This document shows, in pieces, positions 27,058 through 36,464 of a stretch of 64,000 nucleotides of DNA. This DNA comes from DASQYE01 sp036389675 (GTDB taxonomy: Bacteria > Acidobacteriota > Blastocatellia > Pyrinomonadales > Pyrinomonadaceae). Every line of letters begins with the position of its first letter. The first letter of the stretch is position 1. The translations under genes were made by a program, and so were the position numbers. The notes below the pieces were generated by a model. The model made no database searches. It was not told the origin of the DNA and was given only the letters and a program-made list of their open reading frames with translations. The stretch spans positions 124,001 through 188,000 of the forward strand of contig DASVWI010000030.1 of assembly GCA_036389675.1 (NCBI GenBank), in the 5' to 3' direction.

Positions 27058-28518
27058 ATGGGCAGAAGTCCTAGCAACACCGCCACGATTCGTCACGAGC
27101 AGGGGGGATTTCCGGCGAGCGCTTCCGGCATCGCGCCCCTTCTGGGTCGTGTGATCTTTACAGCGCTGCTCTCGATCATCGTGCTGACGGCCATTCCCTA
27201 CGGGACGGTCGAACGCTGGTGGGTCGCTCTCTTTGAGTGCGCTGTTTTAGCGCTCACAATCCTGTGGCTCATAGAAGGCGCGCTCGGCGGCGGCTGGCTG
27301 GTGCGCTCACACATCCTTCTCCTGCCGCTCCTCATTCTCATTTTCTTCTGTTCGGCGCAGACCATACCGTCGGCTACGAGCGACGTGGCCGGGCTTCGCG
27401 TGTCGCAAACGATAAGCGCCGATCCCTATCAGACGAGGCTGGTCGCGCTTGAGCTTCTGGCCCTCACGCTCGCCGCCGCCATGCTCTTACGCTACACCTC
27501 GAGCCCGCGTAGAATGCGCGCGCTCGTCTATACGATCATCGGCGTCGGCCTAATAAGCGCGCTCTTTGGGCTCGTCAGGCAGACGACGCAACAAGACACG
27601 CCGGATTTCATTCTGCCATATCTCAGGCGTGAGCTGGGCTACGGGCAGTTTATCAATAAGAACCATTTCGCTTTCCTGATGGAGATGACTCTGGGGCTCT
27701 CGATTGGCATAGCTGTCGGAGGCATCGAGCGTAGCCAGATACTCATCTATCTGGCTCTGGCCCTGCCCGTCTGGACTGCGCTCGTGCTGGCGAATTCACG
27801 CGGCGGTCTCTTCAGTATGCTCGCGCAGGTTCTCTTCCTGGGGTTTCTTTTCGTCTCGTTGCGACCGGCGCGCGACCGCTCTGTGCGAGGCGAGACTCAT
27901 GGCGCAAGATTGATGCGCGGCTTACGTCACTCGATTCTTTTCAAGACCGCGCTCTTAATCGCGCTGACGGTCATTGTACTCGTCGGCGCGATATGGATGG
28001 GCGGCGAGCCGCTCGTCAATCGGCTTGAGACCGTGAGCAACGAAGTCGGGAGCGCCAACGTTAAGGATGGAGAAGGCGCGAGCCGCATAGCCATCTGGCG
28101 GGCGACGTGGCGAATGTTTAAGGCTCATCCCATAGCCGGTGTCGGCTTCGGGGGGTATCGCACGGCCATTCCTCAATATCACAACGCTTCCGGCCAAATA
28201 ACGCCGCGAGAGGCACACAACGACTATCTTGAGCTGTTGGCGAGCGGAGGAATCATAGGCGCTGGGCTTCTGATTTTGTTCCTCGCTGTTTTTATCATGA
28301 GAGTGCGCGAGCGCCTGCGCCGTGCGAGCGGGTTCAGCCGTGCCGCGATCATAGGCGCTCTCGCCGGTCTGTTCGGCGTCGCGGTTCATAGCTTCGTGGA
28401 CTTCGGCCTGCACATCACGATCAATGCTCTGGTCTTTATGGCTTTGCTGGTCGTAGCCTGCGGCACGCCGCCAGACGAGGGCACGCACACGGAGGCGGCC
28501 CTGAATGCGCGCTACTGA
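27058..28518 (+). CDS. O-antigen ligase/polymerase-like protein (Wzy_C family)
   Basis: 486 residues with about 12 hydrophobic helices. The periplasmic loop contains SRIAIWRATWRMFKAHPIAGVGFGGYRTAIPQYH and REAHNDYLELLASGGIIGAGLL, the O-antigen ligase signature with its conserved Arg and His. The locus thus has two polymerase/ligase-type proteins; this one might act in attachment or polymerisation. ATG 27058 is preferred over TTG 27055. It is the last gene of the plus-strand polysaccharide run before a 143-base gap. Confidence 0.87.
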   Translation: MGRSPSNTATIRHEQGGFPASASGIAPLLGRVIFTALLSIIVLTAIPYGTVERWWVALFECAVLALTILWLIEGALGGGWLVRSHILLLPLLILIFFCSAQTIPSATSDVAGLRVSQTISADPYQTRLVALELLALTLAAAMLLRYTSSPRRMRALVYTIIGVGLISALFGLVRQTTQQDTPDFILPYLRRELGYGQFINKNHFAFLMEMTLGLSIGIAVGGIERSQILIYLALALPVWTALVLANSRGGLFSMLAQVLFLGFLFVSLRPARDRSVRGETHGARLMRGLRHSILFKTALLIALTVIVLVGAIWMGGEPLVNRLETVSNEVGSANVKDGEGASRIAIWRATWRMFKAHPIAGVGFGGYRTAIPQYHNASGQITPREAHNDYLELLASGGIIGAGLLILFLAVFIMRVRERLRRASGFSRAAIIGALAGLFGVAVHSFVDFGLHITINALVFMALLVVACGTPPDEGTHTEAALNARY

Positions 28519-28661
28519 CGATTGCACATACGCAAAAATGGCGAGCATCAGGCGTTCTAAGGTATAGTTATGATGCCCCGTAGGTGTTCTGGCAGGATTC
28601 AATGGTCTGACCCCGCTCGCAAGTTCATATATGGCTCATTATTGTCGCGGAGCAAAATTAA

Positions 28662-30611
28662 ATGATTAACAGGAATCTCTCGGCCCGTGTGCTGGGTATC
28701 TCGCTGGCTCTCGTCCTCGTCTGCGATCTCTTGATCATACGCGGCGCACAGGATTTGAGAGGCAGCGGCGGCGGAGACCTGCGGGGCGGGGCCTCTGCTT
28801 TTGCATCTCAGGACATCGTCGGCGGCGCGGCGGTGGTCTTCAAAGGTCTCAAGCAGATACGCGACCTGACGGGCGGCGTCGGGCGCACGTCGAGTTGGAA
28901 TAGATCGAGGACGCTGGCGCGGCGCTCAAGCGTCTCAATCGGCGTGCAGGTCGCCTCGAATAGAGACAGAGGCCCGCGACCCTCAAGGAGCGGCGCAAAC
29001 GGCACGGGCACTAATGCCAGCCATACTCCGACCACCGAATCCGCCGAAGCCCTCCTGTCGAAGGCCGATACGGCCTACGACGGCGGGAAGTATGCCGAAG
29101 CCGTCGAGGGTTATAAAAAAGCTCTGAGCCTCAGGACGAATGACGCGCTGATCTATAACAATCTGGGCGCGGCTTATTTCAATGCCGGTAAGTTCGACGA
29201 GGCGATTGGGGCTTTCAGGCAGGCCATCAGCCTGAGCCCGGATGAAGAGGCATACTTTAATCTCGGCAATGCCTACACCAGCACGACGCGCGACAGGGAG
29301 GCGGCGGAGGCTTTCGCTCAGGCCCTGAAACTTAAACCGGGCTGGGCCGAAGCGCAGCATAATCTGGCAGAGTCTTATCTGAAGCAGGGACGCGACGCCG
29401 ACGCCATTGAAGCCTATCAGGCATTGTCGCGCCTCAAGCCCGATCAGGCTGAGACTTTTAGTATTCTGGCTTACCTCTATGACAGGCAGGATAAGCACCG
29501 CGAAGCCGTCGAGGCCCTCAAGCAGGCTGTCCGCCTCAAACAGGATGACCCGAATATCTACAACAACCTCGGCGCGGCTTATTACAAGATGGCCGACTAC
29601 GCGCAGGCGGTCGAGGCTTTCAAAAAAGCCGTCGCGCTCAAGGCCGACGATGCCGAGATACAGGACAACCTCGGCTCGGCCCTGTACAGCGCAGGCCAAT
29701 ACAAGGAAGCCTTAGATGTCTTCAGGAAGGCTGCCGCGCTTGACGCTAAAGCCTCGGACGTACGCTATAACATGGGGAATGCTTACTACATGTCGGGGCA
29801 GTATCAGGAGGCCGCGGACGCCTACGCAGAAGCCATACGGCTCAAGCCCGACTACGCCGACGCTTACGTCAATCTGGGGAGCGTCTACAATAATCTGGGC
29901 CAATATGAGAAGGCCGTCGCGGCCCTTCAGCAGGCTAATAAATTGAAGCCCGGAAACGCCATCGCCTACAACAATCTGGGTTATGCTTACGACGCCTCGG
30001 GCAAGGGCACGGAAGCCGTCGCGGCTTACCGCGAGGCCGTCCGGCTCAAATCCGATTACGCGAAAGCCCTCAACAATCTGGGAAATGTTTACAACAAGCT
30101 GACACGCTATACGGAAGCTGTTGACGCCCTGAAACAGGCCATCCGCTTTAAGCCGGATTACGTGGTCGCCCATTACAATCTCGGGCTGGCCTATTACGGG
30201 CTCAGCCAGTACGCGGAAGCGACGGGCGAATTCAGGCAGGCCATTCAGCTCAAGCCTGATTTCGCACAGGCGCTCGTCAACCTCGGTGCTGTCTACTACA
30301 AGACCGCACAGTACAGGGAAGCGGTCGAGGCTTTCAAACAGGCAGCGAGCCTTGCCCCGAGCGATGCCGGAGTCCATCACAATCTGGGCAATGCCTATTA
30401 CAAGGCGTCGCAGTTCAGGGAGGCGATTGAATCCTTCAAACAGGCCATCAGCCTCAAACCGAATTTCCCAGAGGCCAGAGCCAGCCTCGCCGTAGCCTAT
30501 ATTACTGTGGGCAACAAAGAGGGTGCGATGGAGCAATACAACGTGCTGAAGAGTACGAACCCGGAACTGGCCGCGCAGATACTCGCCCTCATTAATAAGC
30601 CGAAGCGTTAA
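28662..30611 (+). CDS. Exported TPR-repeat protein (15 TPR units)
   Basis: 649 residues. A signal or anchor helix is at about 8-28 (VLGISLALVLVCDLLII). A low-complexity Ser/Arg/Gly linker follows to about residue 128, then fifteen consecutive 34-residue TPR units fill the protein to the end, many with the consensus YNNLGAAYYK...Y.EAVEAFKQAI.LKPD. The array makes a superhelical protein-binding surface, probably on the periplasmic side. Its position just after the polysaccharide locus suggests a scaffold for the export or assembly machinery, but no partner can be named. Confidence 0.88.
   Translation: MINRNLSARVLGISLALVLVCDLLIIRGAQDLRGSGGGDLRGGASAFASQDIVGGAAVVFKGLKQIRDLTGGVGRTSSWNRSRTLARRSSVSIGVQVASNRDRGPRPSRSGANGTGTNASHTPTTESAEALLSKADTAYDGGKYAEAVEGYKKALSLRTNDALIYNNLGAAYFNAGKFDEAIGAFRQAISLSPDEEAYFNLGNAYTSTTRDREAAEAFAQALKLKPGWAEAQHNLAESYLKQGRDADAIEAYQALSRLKPDQAETFSILAYLYDRQDKHREAVEALKQAVRLKQDDPNIYNNLGAAYYKMADYAQAVEAFKKAVALKADDAEIQDNLGSALYSAGQYKEALDVFRKAAALDAKASDVRYNMGNAYYMSGQYQEAADAYAEAIRLKPDYADAYVNLGSVYNNLGQYEKAVAALQQANKLKPGNAIAYNNLGYAYDASGKGTEAVAAYREAVRLKSDYAKALNNLGNVYNKLTRYTEAVDALKQAIRFKPDYVVAHYNLGLAYYGLSQYAEATGEFRQAIQLKPDFAQALVNLGAVYYKTAQYREAVEAFKQAASLAPSDAGVHHNLGNAYYKASQFREAIESFKQAISLKPNFPEARASLAVAYITVGNKEGAMEQYNVLKSTNPELAAQILALINKPKR
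29047..30580 (+). repeat. Coding tandem repeat: 15 copies of a ~102-base TPR unit
   Basis: Each unit encodes one 34-residue TPR. Neighbouring copies share phrases such as CAGGCCATC..CTCAAGCC and TACAACAATCTGGG, so recombination between units could change the number of repeats. It is inside the TPR gene and is not a CRISPR array: units touch one another without spacers. Confidence 0.85.
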
Positions 30612-30774
30612 GGGGGAAGCGGCAGAGCAGGGCTTTAAAAATAGTCCGCCCGCGAAGGAAAATCCTTGACCCGGTTGATATGCGTTGTTAGACTTCGCAC
30701 CGGTAATTCCCCTCGCCATTCGCGCCGGATCAAGGATGCCGCGACAACAGGGCCGCTATATGCTGGGAAAAGCT

Positions 30775-31440
<666 letters not shown>

Positions 31441-31474
31441 CACACGCTTATATTACAGAGCGCTTTCGACAGTG

Positions 31475-31511
31475 ACATGCCCTCCGGCAATCTGGAGGGC
31501 ATGTTTTATTT
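31475..31511 (+). terminator. Strong rho-independent terminator
   Basis: A perfect 11-bp stem ACATGCCCTCC (31475-31485) pairs with GGAGGGCATGT (31494-31504), with an 8-base loop and TTTATTT after it. It ends the FecR-like transcript. Confidence 0.85.
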
Positions 31512-31567
31512 GAGAGTAATTTGACCGCGCTTCACAGCTTGCAGAGCTTCGTGATCTCTTGTCGGCT

Positions 31568-32839
31568 ATGCGAAAAAATGTTCTGATACGTATGATCGTG
31601 GCCGGTCCGGGGATTATTCTCTGCGTTTGGGGAATTTGGGGAGCGTATGCTTCCGGCCTCTCGCGGCTCAATGCAAAATATGCTTTGGTCAGCAGGGGAG
31701 TCGAGCCGGCGGACAGGGCCGTGCGTCTGACTGATTCCGACGCTGAAGCACATTCTTCCCGCGCTCTGGTCTTGCGTAATCAACGTGATTGGGAAGGGGC
31801 GGTCAGGGAGTTTGAGCGGGCGGCGACCCTGCGCCCGCGCGACTATGTTTTATGGTATGAGCTGGCGCTGGCGAGGGACAACGCAGATGATGCTGTTGGA
31901 GCTATCAGTGCCTGTGAGCAGGCTGTGAGACTGGCCCCGACTTACGCCAGACCACACTGGCTGCTCGGAAACCTGCTCTTCAGGGCGGGCCGGCGTGATG
32001 AGGCGTTCACGGAGCTACAGCGTGCTGCAAACGGCAACGCGGAGTTCCTGCCTAACCTGATAGACCTCGCATGGGGAGCTTACGGCGGCGATGCACAGGC
32101 CGTCCAGTCTCTCGTCCGGCCACAGACCAATGCGAGCCGTATAGCGCTGGCACAGTATTTCGCCGGGAAGGGAAAGTTCGATGAAGCTATCGCCCTGTTT
32201 CGTGCGGCGGGCGGATTGTCAGCCGATGAGCGCAGGAAACTTCTGAGGGTGCTGCTCGCGGCTCGTCGGTTCAAAGAGGCGTATGAGGTCTGGTCTCTCG
32301 GTCAGCCGCCGGGAGACGTTCAATCCCCTACAGGTATGAATGCCATAACGAACCCCAGCTTCGAGGGCACGATCAAACTAAGCGAGCTTGGCTTCGGATG
32401 GCAGCAACCGGGCAGCCTTGAGAATATCTCCATATCGCTTGACGCAGGTAATCCTCGCAACGGCAATCGTAGTCTTCGTATAGAATTCAACGGCAATTCC
32501 AACCCTGCGAGTGCGGTCGTCTCTCAGACAGTTCTGGTCGAGCCCGGTACGAATTACGAGCTAAAGTTTGCGGCACGAACGGAGCAGCTGATCACGGGCG
32601 GGCTGCCTCAAATCACCGTGTCGGAAGCAACCGCCGCGGGGGAAGCTAAGCCCGTCGCTTCTCTGACTCTGCCGGCAGAGGCGGGCTCGTGGCGCGATTA
32701 TTCTCTGTCATTCAGGACGGGAGAAACGCAGGCCGTCGTTATCAACCTCAACCGGCAATACTGTAGCAGCAGCCCCTGCCCGGCGTTCGGGCGGGTCTGG
32801 CTGGATGATTTCTCACTCGACAAGCGAGGCCGGCAATAA
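31568..32839 (+). CDS. Exported TPR protein with C-terminal carbohydrate-binding-like domain
   Basis: 423 residues. An N-terminal membrane helix (about 5-27, VLIRMIVAGPGIILCVWGIWG) is followed by TPR-like pairs (AEAHSSRALVLRNQRDWEGAVREFERA and on) to about residue 255. The C-terminal part starts ITNPSFEGTIKLSELGFGWQQ and continues as a beta-sandwich resembling the CBM4/9 fold (NRSLRIEFNG, VVSQTVLVEPGTNYELKFAARTE, WLDDFSLDKR). A TPR scaffold that can touch carbohydrate fits its place beside the polysaccharide genes. ATG 31568 is preferred over TTG 31559. Confidence 0.8.
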   Translation: MRKNVLIRMIVAGPGIILCVWGIWGAYASGLSRLNAKYALVSRGVEPADRAVRLTDSDAEAHSSRALVLRNQRDWEGAVREFERAATLRPRDYVLWYELALARDNADDAVGAISACEQAVRLAPTYARPHWLLGNLLFRAGRRDEAFTELQRAANGNAEFLPNLIDLAWGAYGGDAQAVQSLVRPQTNASRIALAQYFAGKGKFDEAIALFRAAGGLSADERRKLLRVLLAARRFKEAYEVWSLGQPPGDVQSPTGMNAITNPSFEGTIKLSELGFGWQQPGSLENISISLDAGNPRNGNRSLRIEFNGNSNPASAVVSQTVLVEPGTNYELKFAARTEQLITGGLPQITVSEATAAGEAKPVASLTLPAEAGSWRDYSLSFRTGETQAVVINLNRQYCSSSPCPAFGRVWLDDFSLDKRGRQ

Positions 32840-32952
32840 ATTAAATGCCGTTGCTCTTAATCACGAATAATCTAAGGTATACTGAAAATCCGTTGGTCTC
32901 CCATCATCAGGTTTCGCTGGCACGTTAGGGCCGAGAGTGTTTGAAACGCGCG

Positions 32953-33819
32953 ATGGAATCAAAATCGAAAAACAGCATTTCGGATTTAATGATGGCCGCA
33001 TCCAGAGGCGAGATCGCACGAGTCCGATCTGCTTTGGATGCCGGAGCCGGGATTGATGCTCAGGACATCTTTGGCAATACCGCTCTGATGTACGCGGCGG
33101 CGGCGGGGCACGAGGATATAGTCGAGCTGCTTTTGAGACATAATGCGTCTACGGACTTGAAAAACCAGATCGGCCTGACAGCTTCGATGCGCGCCGCGGC
33201 GAACGGCTTCCCGCAGGTGGTCGAATTGCTTGACAGGAAGCAGCGCCTTACTGCTCAAACCGGCGCACGCCCTCTCGCACTGGATGATCCGAATAGAGAT
33301 AAGCTGCTCTACGCTGTGCGGCAGGGTGATGTGCAGATGGTCGCTGGTCTGCTCGCCGAGGGGGCAGATGTAGAGGCGACGACGAGGGACGGACAAACGC
33401 CCCTGCTGATTGCGACGGCCAAGGGTGACCTGAGAATCATGCACGTGCTTCTGAAGCACGGCGCGCAGGTAGATACCAAAAGCACTAACGGCAGGACTGC
33501 GCTCTGGGTCGCCATCACTCTGGGAGATTGCGGCGCGATGGAAATACTGATAGACGCCGGCTCCGACGTGGATGCAAAAGATGACTTCGGGTGGACTCCG
33601 CTGATGCAAACGGTCGAGGAAAGCAGCTTTGAATGTTTGAAGCTCTTGCTCGACAGGGGAGCCAATCCGATGGCAAGGAATCTTTCGGGAGAAACCTCGC
33701 TGGACATCGCCTTACGCAAAGGCAATCGAGAGATCATTGGCCTGCTTGAGCAGTATTTGCAGGATCGACCCGTACACGAAAGCTCCGATAGAAAAGAGCT
33801 CGAATCCCTATCGAACTAA
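32953..33819 (+). CDS. Ankyrin-repeat protein
   Basis: 288 residues from ATG 32953 (TTG 32941 is an alternative start). Ankyrin units follow one another, with phrases such as DIFGNTALMYAAAAGHEDIVELLLRHN, DGQTPLLIATAKGDLRIMHVLLKHGAQVD and NGRTALWVAITLGDCGAMEILIDAGSDVD, roughly seven in all. There is no signal peptide, so it is probably cytoplasmic and binds a protein. It lies 9 bases before the aminotransferase and may be cotranscribed with it. No enzymatic motif. Confidence 0.88.
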   Translation: MESKSKNSISDLMMAASRGEIARVRSALDAGAGIDAQDIFGNTALMYAAAAGHEDIVELLLRHNASTDLKNQIGLTASMRAAANGFPQVVELLDRKQRLTAQTGARPLALDDPNRDKLLYAVRQGDVQMVAGLLAEGADVEATTRDGQTPLLIATAKGDLRIMHVLLKHGAQVDTKSTNGRTALWVAITLGDCGAMEILIDAGSDVDAKDDFGWTPLMQTVEESSFECLKLLLDRGANPMARNLSGETSLDIALRKGNREIIGLLEQYLQDRPVHESSDRKELESLSN

Positions 33820-33827
33820 AGATCAGC

Positions 33828-35027
33828 ATGAGTGGCAAAGCCGAAACAACAAGCGCCGCGACCGCAGCCATCCCGCTTCTGGATTTGAAGGAGCAGCACC
33901 GTCACATCAACGAGGAGATAAGGTCGGCCATCGACCGCGTCATAGAGTCGCAGCACTTCATCCTGGGGCCGGAGGTTGAGGCGCTGGAGCTAGAGGTGGC
34001 AGCCTACTCCGGGTGCGAGTTTGGCATAGGCGTCTCGTCAGGCACGGACGCGCTGCTGGTCTCCCTGATGGCGCTGGACATTAAGCCCGGCGACGAGGTC
34101 ATCACAACGCCCTACAGCTTTTTCGCTACGGCGGGCTCAATCGCAAGGCTCGGCGCAACGCCTGTCTTCGTTGATATCGATCCGGACACCTTCAACCTCG
34201 CGCCGGAGTTGATCGAGGCACGTATAACCAATCGGACGCGTGCGATCATGCCCGTCCATATCTTCGGCCAGATGGCCGAGATGGACGCGATTATGGAGAT
34301 CGCGCGCCGCCACCAGCTCCATGTGATAGAGGATGCGGCGCAGGCCATCGGTGCTGAATACAAGGGGCGGCGCGCGGGCTCAATCGGCGATCTTGGGTGT
34401 TTCAGTTTCTATCCGACGAAAAATCTGGGCGGGTTCGGCGACGGCGGGATGGTGACGACAAATGATGCAGGGCTGGCGGAGCGCGTCAGGCGTCTACGCA
34501 ATCACGGCTATGCCGCCCGGTATTACAATAAAGAGGTGGGCGGGAACTTCCGTCTCGATGCGATTCAGGCCGCCGTCCTGCGCGTCAAGCTGAGATACCT
34601 TGACGACTGGACAAGTGCGCGCCAGCGTAATGCCGCACGCTATCACACTCTCTTCGCCGAAGCCCAGCTTACGAGTATGGACGCCGAGCGCCGTGCGGGC
34701 TCATTCGAGCCCGGCGTGGTGAGGCTTCCGTTTGAAGCCCCGGAGAGACGGCATATCTATAACCAGTTCGTCATCCGCAGCGCAGCCCGCGACCGTTTGC
34801 AGGCGTTTCTGACGGAGCAACGCATAGGCACTGAAATCTACTATCCCGTTCCGCTGCACTTGCAGGAATGTTTTACTGGATTGAGCTACAGGGAAGGCGA
34901 TTTGCCCGTAAGCGAGCTTGCGACCGAGCAGACTCTGGCCCTGCCCATTTACCCGGAGCTGACCGCGCAGCAGCAAACGACGGTTGTGCAGGCGATAAAG
35001 GAATTCGTCGCCGCCGCTCTGGTTTAG
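33828..35027 (+). CDS. DegT/DnrJ/EryC1/StrS-type sugar aminotransferase
   Basis: 399 residues, PLP-dependent fold type I. SGTDALLVSLMALDIKPGDEVITTPYSFFATAGSI (about 67-101) forms the phosphate cup, HVIEDAAQAIGAEYKGRRAGSIGDLGCFSFYPTKNLGGFGDGGM carries the PLP lysine (about residue 196), and RNHGYAARYYNKEVGGNFRLDAIQAAVLRVKL is the family's substrate region. It converts a keto-sugar nucleotide to an amino-sugar nucleotide, supplying a precursor for the surface polysaccharide. It converges with the nucleotidyltransferase gene. Confidence 0.93.
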   Translation: MSGKAETTSAATAAIPLLDLKEQHRHINEEIRSAIDRVIESQHFILGPEVEALELEVAAYSGCEFGIGVSSGTDALLVSLMALDIKPGDEVITTPYSFFATAGSIARLGATPVFVDIDPDTFNLAPELIEARITNRTRAIMPVHIFGQMAEMDAIMEIARRHQLHVIEDAAQAIGAEYKGRRAGSIGDLGCFSFYPTKNLGGFGDGGMVTTNDAGLAERVRRLRNHGYAARYYNKEVGGNFRLDAIQAAVLRVKLRYLDDWTSARQRNAARYHTLFAEAQLTSMDAERRAGSFEPGVVRLPFEAPERRHIYNQFVIRSAARDRLQAFLTEQRIGTEIYYPVPLHLQECFTGLSYREGDLPVSELATEQTLALPIYPELTAQQQTTVVQAIKEFVAAALV

Positions 35028-35054
35028 CTTCCATTTCAAAATCCGTCAAAGTCT

Positions 35055-36242
35055 TCACAACCTTGGCCCGAGCGTGTGTTTCTTTATCAACCTGATGGGT
35101 CGCCACAGGTAATAAAGAAACGATAGAGCATTGGGCAGACTGACGGCGGCGAGGTCGGCGGGGGTTGGTGGAATCTGCGAGTAGTAGCAGCAGCGCACAC
35201 CGTCCAGAATTCTCTCACGCGCTTTGACCTGAAACCGCATGGCTTCAAGTGGAGCATACGGGCGATGTGTAGGCTCAAAGGCTCGTCGTCGCACTTCATT
35301 CGCAAGCGATTGCACGGAGGGCTCGGCCCGTGCCCCGTCGAGTATCGCCACCGGCAGAGGTGTCCCCAGCAGATCATTTGCGAGATAGAGCCCAAGGTAA
35401 AGCATGCGCCTCGTTTTGGTTCTCTGACTCTCTTCGATCAGTTGTTCCCACCGAACAGACGCCGCCTTACTAATCGTTTCGTTCAAATCACAGACCCATG
35501 CGAGGCGCTCCCACTGGTGTTTGCCGGCATGTACCGAGAGCGTCAGTAACAAATCCTCAATCGAGAGGGCAAGCGCCGGCCTGCCTTCGATTGTTATCTT
35601 ATCGGCGCGACCCCAGAAAACCTCCGCGTCAAGATACGAGGACATATACTTTGGGGCGATAGCCCAGTGAATCTCCACGTAGACCCCGCCGCCCTCGCGG
35701 ACGAATCCCTGCTCGCACAGCAGCTGAACGTAGTTCGCGAGCGCTTTCCTGTTCGTCTGATAATGGCTTCGATAACCGATTGAGAGCAGCGTTTGAGCCG
35801 CCCTGTCAGCGTCCCGCTCGTGTACCAGCAAGTCAAGATCGCTGAACTGGCGCAGCGCCGCGTCGCCATAAAACTGTATAGCCAGCGCCGGCCCTTTATA
35901 AGGGATGACGGGGATGCCCCGTTCTTCGCACACCTCCAAAATCCTGCCAAGCTCTCGTGTCAGTAGCATGTTTCTGACAGCGTTCGCCGCGAACTCATCT
36001 TGCAGGCGGGCCATCGTCGGCTCTGGAACTGACTTTGAGCCAGCGCGCTTGAGCTGGCGATAGAGCAGCGGGACGAGAGCGTGGCGAAATGCCATGTCGA
36101 GCAGGTATTCCCAATTGATCGGCTGTTTAAGCAGAGCGTCGATGCGCGCCGTCAGCTCCACGCCCGCCTCTGTCCGCGCGCAACACAGCAGCAACTCGAC
36201 TTCGGGAGGCGCAAGAGAAACAGATTTATTACCGTTATCCAT
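35055..36242 (-). CDS. Nucleotidyltransferase-family protein (NTP_transf_5, often in RiPP and polysaccharide loci)
   Basis: 395 residues. The motif IPYKGPALAIQFYGDAALRQFSDLDLLV (about 113-140) is that of the PF14907 nucleotidyltransferase family, with Lys116 and the acidic pair Asp135/Asp137. HWAIAP (about 195-200) and LLLTLSVHAGKH are also typical. Members often occur beside HprK-like kinases, PqqD proteins and lasso B2 proteases, and their role is not settled. Here it lies on the opposite strand, 3 kb from the peptide-modification genes, facing the DegT gene. Association with the RiPP-like set is an inference. Confidence 0.8.
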   Translation of the reverse strand: MDNGNKSVSLAPPEVELLLCCARTEAGVELTARIDALLKQPINWEYLLDMAFRHALVPLLYRQLKRAGSKSVPEPTMARLQDEFAANAVRNMLLTRELGRILEVCEERGIPVIPYKGPALAIQFYGDAALRQFSDLDLLVHERDADRAAQTLLSIGYRSHYQTNRKALANYVQLLCEQGFVREGGGVYVEIHWAIAPKYMSSYLDAEVFWGRADKITIEGRPALALSIEDLLLTLSVHAGKHQWERLAWVCDLNETISKAASVRWEQLIEESQRTKTRRMLYLGLYLANDLLGTPLPVAILDGARAEPSVQSLANEVRRRAFEPTHRPYAPLEAMRFQVKARERILDGVRCCYYSQIPPTPADLAAVSLPNALSFLYYLWRPIRLIKKHTLGPRL

Positions 36243-36464
36243 TAAAAAAAACTACGCCCCTTCTCATGCCCGCCCCGCCACGAATCGGCCTCTGAAAGCA
36301 TCAGCATGGGGACGCCCGATTTTATTGACGCGACCCCTGCCCTGTGTTAGTTTACAGCCCATACGAGAGTTTTTTCGGAATATGTTAGGCCGCCCCCGCG
36401 TACGTCAACAAGACTCTATCAGAGCTATATATCACAACTTGATAATCCCGGAGGAGGACTACTA

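Noticed and set aside
29047..30580. CRISPR-like repeat array
   Set aside because: The repeats are 102-base coding units with no spacers and encode a TPR array.
35265..35549. Plus-strand ORF opposite the nucleotidyltransferase
   Set aside because: A shadow of the minus-strand gene, which carries the KGPALA and SDLDLLV motifs.
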